Assembly: GCA_963576475.1 (NCBI GenBank)
Contig: OY754990.1
Span: 1,024,903 to 1,088,902 of the forward strand
Reading direction: 5' to 3'
Origin: Molanna angustata
Taxonomy: Eukaryota > Arthropoda > Insecta > Trichoptera > Molannidae
DNA: 64,000 nucleotides
Shown: piece by piece, positions 59,469 through 64,000 of the stretch
How positions within the stretch are numbered: the stretch's first letter is position 1
Layout: every line of letters starts with the position of its first letter
Notes under the pieces: generated by a model
Told to the model about the DNA's origin: nothing
The model's database searches: none
Seen by the model: the letters and a program-made list of their open reading frames with translations, nothing else
Position numbers and translations under genes: made by a program

Positions 59469-60839
59469 TCACATAAAAAAATAACTGACGAAATACCCCG
59501 ACGTTCTGCGGAAACTTTCTGGAACAAGGTTGGAATTGTTAACCAAGTGAGAAGACAGGGAAACCATCATTTCCTTGGAGACGTTTGCCACTTGGACAGA
59601 AGGATCTTTCCACTCGCCAGTTCCCACGACGGTCGCGTCGTCTGTCACCAGATAGAGCACCTTCACAGCTGCACACCTCCTCAGGTGGATCCTCCCCCCG
59701 TCGGAGTTTTTCATGTTCGAATTGGGGTCTTCGTCGTTCCTCAACACGTCCAATCTACGATCCATGACCCAGATGAGGAGGCTGTTCCTTCTCGGGGGAC
59801 CGTCACACTCCAAGATGATCCTGCAAGACGTCGCCATTTGAGGACCGATCAGAGAATCTTTCATCAGCTGCTCAATCAGATAGAGCACGTCACGCAACGG
59901 CAGATCGTCGCAAAACACTGCATTATTTTGACCATACGAAAACAGATTGAATTCCGATGACGTACCGATAAACTTGACTCCTGCATTCCAGAATTTGTAG
60001 AAGTTTGCCGCCGTCCGCTTGGAACCCAGGCACGAGAGACACCTATTGCAGTGGATCGCTTCTCGCTTTGCGTTGAAATTCTTGAAGGCGTCGGAAAAGA
60101 CAGCGGTGCTGGCCACAAAGTGACACCGTCCGAAAAACAAATCCGTCTCCGAAGGCTCGAGATTGAAGAATTGTTTGATTTGATCGTTGGCTTCGTCCCC
60201 ATGGTGATGGCCATCTCCTGGCATGTGACAGAACCAGTCGGAAACGTCCATATTCTCGGACGGTAGTTCCAAAACGCGGGCAAATGTCACTTCTCCGGAC
60301 GTGATTTTATTCAGACAGTTTCCGCAGTGTAGCGAGACGGGAGCGTTCTTTTGCAAGTTGACCGTCTGTCTGCGGTCTTGGGCGCTTGTCGTTTTGATTT
60401 CAAACTTGGAACTGTCTACGATCTCGCTGAAAAAGTTGCCCGAGTCGTCCGAGACGGGCTCTGTGAGGACGCGAAACGACACGGAACCGTTTTCGATTTT
60501 GAGGTTGGTCAAAGAGCCGGGAATCAGACGGCAGAAGGGCTTCATATTCATGAACTTTGCATAGTCAAAGGACTCTTCGTCGCTGTCCGAGTAGCTCTCG
60601 TAGCTGGACGTAGAGTCGTTGCGTCGGTTCTTTCGTCGGTTGCGCAGCGCTCGGTTCCTCTTTGATTTGGCCTTTGTCTCCACGGTCTCTGGATATTTAT
60701 TATAGCTGACTACGACGCAGTCCGGCCTTACAGTCACAACGAGATGGTCCTGAATTACGAGTCGATTCGTCAACAGAAAAACGTTGCAGCACCTCAAGAG
60801 GGGCCTCAATTCTACCACAACTCCTTTGACAATGTCCAT
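59469..60839 (-). CDS. UBE3D: E3 ubiquitin-protein ligase E3D (HECT_2 / UBE3D family), intact single exon
   Basis: Predicted 456 aa from an ATG in good context (AAAATGG) to TGA. UBE3D-type proteins bind E2 enzymes (cyclin-B-associated UBE2C in vertebrates) and act as HECT-like ligases through conserved cysteines. Here HCGNC sits at 171-175, WFCHMPGDGHHHGD at 202-215 and CNRCLSC at 264-270, together resembling the family's metal-binding and cysteine core. Then come LFFG..HF at 235-241 and a C-terminal domain ending GYFVSYFFM. A basic stretch (57-73) and an acidic Ser-rich stretch (76-91) form a probable disordered insert, which helps explain a length above the roughly 390 aa of the human protein. 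The frame has no introns or breaks. AATAAA on this strand is at 59450-59445. DcpS ends 432 bp upstream on the same strand. Confidence 0.85.
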   Translation of the reverse strand: MDIVKGVVVELRPLLRCCNVFLLTNRLVIQDHLVVTVRPDCVVVSYNKYPETVETKAKSKRNRALRNRRKNRRNDSTSSYESYSDSDEESFDYAKFMNMKPFCRLIPGSLTNLKIENGSVSFRVLTEPVSDDSGNFFSEIVDSSKFEIKTTSAQDRRQTVNLQKNAPVSLHCGNCLNKITSGEVTFARVLELPSENMDVSDWFCHMPGDGHHHGDEANDQIKQFFNLEPSETDLFFGRCHFVASTAVFSDAFKNFNAKREAIHCNRCLSCLGSKRTAANFYKFWNAGVKFIGTSSEFNLFSYGQNNAVFCDDLPLRDVLYLIEQLMKDSLIGPQMATSCRIILECDGPPRRNSLLIWVMDRRLDVLRNDEDPNSNMKNSDGGRIHLRRCAAVKVLYLVTDDATVVGTGEWKDPSVQVANVSKEMMVSLSSHLVNNSNLVPESFRRTSGYFVSYFFM

Positions 60840-61271
60840 TTTAATATTTAAGTTACGTAAAAAAATAAATATATATTTACACGATAATATATTAATTGAT
60901 ATTTAGTTATTTTCGCCAATCGACAACTACAATGTAAGCAAACCAAAATTGACAAAAAAAATAGTAATTTTGATAATAAATTTTTCTCCGAAACAAGAAT
61001 ACGATTCAATTGATATGACAGAGAGTAATAAAAATAGATTAATCAGATACAACGTAGCAGTCACATCAGTTTCTTTCCCACGTCGTCTTCAGTTACAAAC
61101 TATACTAATTCGAAATTCAATAAATATCAATTACCTATCTAAAAACTATTTATGTAAACGCGCCGTCGTACTTCATCAATGAGACACGTACACATACAAA
61201 ATGATGAGTCGATTGAGTCAGACGAGCGAAGGTTGATATTGATTGTCTGTTATGGAGTGTGTCGATTTGAT
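60840..61271 (-). promoter_or_regulatory. Intergenic space between DcpS end and UBE3D start
   Basis: 432 bp that must hold the DcpS 3' UTR and the UBE3D promoter. No TATA box or other element is convincing. Confidence 0.3.
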
Positions 61272-61420
61272 TCATTTGACCTGCCCCTCGCGTATCAGAC
61301 GGTACAGGGTGTCACCCTCGCCAAGGACACACGGCAACGTTGCTCTCTGATAATAGTCTCCCAACATTTCGATGTTGTCTATGATTGTGTCCAACAGGTG
61401 TGACTTTTCGGTGCTGATAC
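61272..61420 (-). CDS. DCPS: DcpS terminal exon
   Basis: Acceptor GTCATTCCAG, two bases completing Gly, then 48 residues and TGA at 61274-61272. The pattern [11 protein letters not shown] followed by a Tyr-rich turn and a short basic end fits the DcpS C-terminus. Confidence 0.9.
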
Positions 61421-62399
61421 CTGGAATGACAAAAGACGGTATGGTTATTATTCATATTATAATATAATTTAACTTATACACTTTCTCAAAATAATCAGCA
61501 GATACATTCGCGATTGTTATAAATTTTGGTTATAATTGTTATAACAAGGCTGAAATGAGTGGAATGAGAGGTCGTGGCCGCCCGAGAAAGAGTTGGCATG
61601 ATCATATAAATGAGATTTTGAAAGATGGTAATATACCAAGTCAGAATAATAGGAGAGCATGTATGACAAGATGCATGGATGTAAATGAGGCAAAACATGT
61701 ATGTCAAGATAGAGGTGTCTGGCGTTCGGTCCTCTCTGCCTACCCCAAGTAGGGATACGGCGTGATGGTATGTATGTATAAATTTTGTGCAGACTTGATT
61801 TGGTCTGAGATTCATGTTTTTACTTTGCAGTATCTATTGCTAATACATTTTGAGCCTATTGCTCAGGGGGCAAGTCCGGTCAAATGGCGTGTCCGGGCGG
61901 CGTATTTACCTTTCCGGGTTGATTAGGAGGCAAGTACTGCCTCGAATTAGGCACTAGTTTGTTGCGATAATGCACTTAAAAACTCGTGTTGAATTCAAGG
62001 CACGTGTCCTCCAAAAAACGCACTGTTCCTGCTGATACATGTTCAATTCAAGACACTCGTCTTTCAATCGTACACAGGTTTATAAATTTTACCATGCGTA
62101 TTGATTGGGCGTTACAAGGCTGTGTTAGAGGTATTTTTTGTGTATGATTGCCTTTCTCTCGTTGATTGAACATGAGTTTGTAAAGGGAATTAGAACGCAC
62201 TCCTCGATTGATTGAACACAATTTGTTGATTACTGCCACCTAATGAACATTGAAAATGACCCGACTGTTAGTGTGAATTACCTGGTGCTTCGTGTGTCAG
62301 CGATGTAAAATGAAAATGTAGATGATAGTAGGTTGGCTGATAGTGAACATAGATACGCAGCTGACTTCTCTCTAAACCGTATCTCTTCAATATTGCCTC
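61272..62399 (-). CDS. DCPS: m7GpppX diphosphatase (scavenger decapping enzyme DcpS), last two exons, 5' partial
   Basis: DcpS is a HIT-family pyrophosphatase that hydrolyses the cap remnant left by 3'-to-5' mRNA decay. Exons are 62399-62282 and 61420-61272 on the minus strand. The first contains [15 protein letters not shown], the HIT motif HLHFHF with the catalytic central histidine, then LTHEAPG, typical of DcpS. The second encodes [17 protein letters not shown] through [11 protein letters not shown] and TGA, matching the DcpS C-terminal helix. Junction G|GT keeps the Gly of HEAPG. The N-terminal domain and cap-binding residues must lie right of 64000, because 62400-64000 holds only repeats and LINE sequence. 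The 861-bp intron contains an RTE-like LINE tail and part of element D. Confidence 0.9.
61548..61775 (+). pseudogene. RTE-like LINE 3' fragment in DcpS intron
   Basis: [39 protein letters not shown] and SAYPK, then GTGATGGTATGTATG. Confidence 0.8.
61889..62245 (+). mobile_element. Element D, left part, in DcpS intron
   Basis: CCGGGCGGCGTATTTACC through GTTAGAGGTATTTTTTGTGT matches 7534-7800. The exon-like segment and right arm of the first copy are absent. Confidence 0.78.
62282..62399 (-). CDS. DCPS: DcpS penultimate exon with HIT motif
   Basis: Acceptor TTTGTTTCAG, then 39 codons and one base ([13 protein letters not shown] through HEAP), donor GTAATT. It contains the full H-x-H-x-H histidine triad. 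Confidence 0.92.
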
Positions 62400-62644
62400 C
62401 TGAAACAAACAGACAAATAATTAATTATTTATATATTTATTTTTTTATCCAACTGTCGATTTGTTCAGGAGAACTTTGTTCTCTTAACATATCGACAATG
62501 TTTCAAGCCAGGATACGCGAGAATTGTATGCAGAGGTCTACTTTTTTCACGGCTTTTCCAACTTTGAAGTCAAAAAACACCAACTTAGAGGCTTCGCAGC
62601 ATATATGTTCCATACACGGATTTACTCAGATTTCGGAGTAGAAC

Positions 62645-63325
62645 ATTTCGTGTGTCTGTGTGTGTGTCCGTCTCCCCCTTATAACTTTAGATCCGTTCAA
62701 TTTACAGAGCCCAAAATTTCAGAATATATAAATAGTTATAGGCCTACAAAACTTTTATACTCAGAATTTTGAATTTTTCTTTCAGTCAGGGGTTATCAAC
62801 TTTTGAATTTTTACTTTATTTTTCCATATATCTCAGAAACCATAAAAGCTAGAACGCTGAAAATTGGTACATATATAGACAAATACAAAATCTCAAATTG
62901 GTTTTCAAAAAAAATCCAGGGTTACTCAAACATTTTATATTAAGAAAAATATTTTTTTTATGATAAATTTATGAGTTTAACTGCCTATATTTCCAATTTT
63001 TTTAAAAATATCGAAAAAAGCCGAAACATCCCAACTAGATAATTTAATTTTCTATAAAAAATATTAAAATTGTAGCAGAAGATCTCTATTTTTTTTTAAC
63101 ATTTTTTTTAAAAATTGAATTTAGTGACGACATCGCTTCATACATTTTGTATGGCAGTCGCCTATACACAATATGTAAGAAGACTTAATAGTTTGATACT
63201 TCATCTCCAAACATACATACATACCATCATGCTATTTTCATATTCTGGGTAGGAAAAAAGGATCTTCCTCCATACTATCCTATCTTGACATACATACCTA
63301 CATATGTTGTATAGAAAACAAAATA
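62645..63325 (-). repeat. 650-bp dispersed repeat, copy 2
   Basis: Inverse of 37085-37735 in order and content, including TTTCCATATATCTCAGAAAC. Confidence 0.75.
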
Positions 63326-63344
63326 TCTAAAAATATTCAATAAT

Positions 63345-64000
63345 TTGTATTTATGGGTTTATAGTACAAGTGATTTTGGAATACCTCAAGGCACAATTTT
63401 GGGCCCTCTTTTGTTCATCTTATATGTAAATGATATATTTAATTTGACAATATCAGGAAAACTTGTTTCATATGCAGACGATACGGCAATTATTTTTCAG
63501 GCAAATTCATGGAATGAGCTTGAAGAAAATACTAACACTGATATAAATTTATTAAAAGAATGGTTTGACAATAATATATTGACCCTGAATATTGAGAAAA
63601 CTTACTATATACCTTTTACCATAAACAAGAAAATACCTCCCATTGCATTAAATATTAAAATCCACTCAAAAAATTGTTCTACAAAAGTATTGACATGTAA
63701 AAATAATGATTGTCTATGTATAACAAATAAAAATGAAATTAAATATTTAGGAGTAATAATTGACAGTAACCTTAAATGGAAAACTCAAATAAATAATACT
63801 ATAAACAGATTAAGAAAGCTTATTTACATATTTATCAACCTTAGAAACATTCTCAATTTAAAATGACTTAAAAATGTGTATTACGCTTTCGCCCATTCAA
63901 TAATGCAATATGGCATTGTTGCATGGGGGGGGGGCGTATAAAACATCCATTTTGCCTCTAGAAATTACGCAAAGGTTGATAATAAAAATTATAAATAAAA
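63345..64000 (+). pseudogene. LINE reverse transcriptase fragment running off the window
   Basis: 173-codon frame with GIPQGTILGPLLFILYVNDI and YADDTAIIF (RT motifs B-like and C), then KYLGVIIDSNLKWKTQINN. A stop at 63864 is followed in the same frame by YAFAHSIMQYGIVAWGGG. 5' part (endonuclease, RT fingers) absent. Confidence 0.85.

Noticed and set aside
59547..60665. Plus-strand frames up to 137 codons
   Set aside because: Shadows of UBE3D on the minus strand.

Overview
The window looks like AT-rich insect nuclear DNA. Spliced genes with GT-AG introns lie among dense non-LTR retrotransposon debris, tRNA-derived SINEs, foldback DNA elements and satellites, and three genes have clear animal homologues. 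I cannot fix the insect order from sequence alone; the RTE-like LINE tails and Helitron-like ends would fit a holometabolous insect. GENES. (1) A GC-rich 3'-terminal exon at 4480-4698 (+) ends a gene whose body lies left of the window. (2) A complete seipin gene (ER lipid-droplet protein) runs on + from 29121 to 44394: six coding exons with phase-compatible junctions, giving a predicted 379 aa. (3) On -, an unrecognised two-exon gene (53414 to 48077) reads as a 371-aa secreted or surface protein with a signal peptide, sequons, coiled coils and a C-terminal hydrophobic tail of GPI-anchor type. (4) On -, an intact single-exon UBE3D-type E3 ubiquitin ligase (456 aa) lies at 60839-59469. (5) On -, the last two exons of the scavenger decapping enzyme DcpS lie at 62399-61272, with the HIT motif in the first; its 5' exons are beyond the right edge. 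Seipin and gene 3 converge; genes 3, 4 and 5 share the minus strand. LAYOUT. 1-4.4 kb: head-to-head MITEs, SINEs and a 39-bp minisatellite. 4.4-5.1 kb: the GC-rich terminal exon. 5-15 kb: foldback and terminal-inverted-repeat elements, including a fossil Harbinger element. 15-18.8 kb: SINEs and LINE tails. 18.9-22.7 kb: a ~3.8-kb satellite of ~56-bp monomers with higher-order structure, then a near-perfect 41-bp hairpin. 23-29 kb: LINE fragments, a C2H2 zinc-finger pseudogene with a 24-bp palindrome, and an inverted-repeat element carrying a LINE fragment. 29-44.4 kb: seipin, its introns filled with LINEs (one nested in another), SINEs, a (TA)n tract and three satellites. 44.4-53.4 kb: an 86-bp satellite, SINEs, a Helitron-like element and gene 3. 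53.5-59 kb: 83-bp and 36-bp satellites and MITEs. 59-64 kb: UBE3D, DcpS and a LINE reverse transcriptase running off the edge. No operon-like system, CRISPR array or intact tRNA/rRNA gene is visible. The best candidates for something undescribed are gene 3 and three mobile or foldback structures that carry coding-like fragments (near 7.9-8.1 kb, 16.4-16.8/57.1-57.4 kb and 46.0-46.3 kb).
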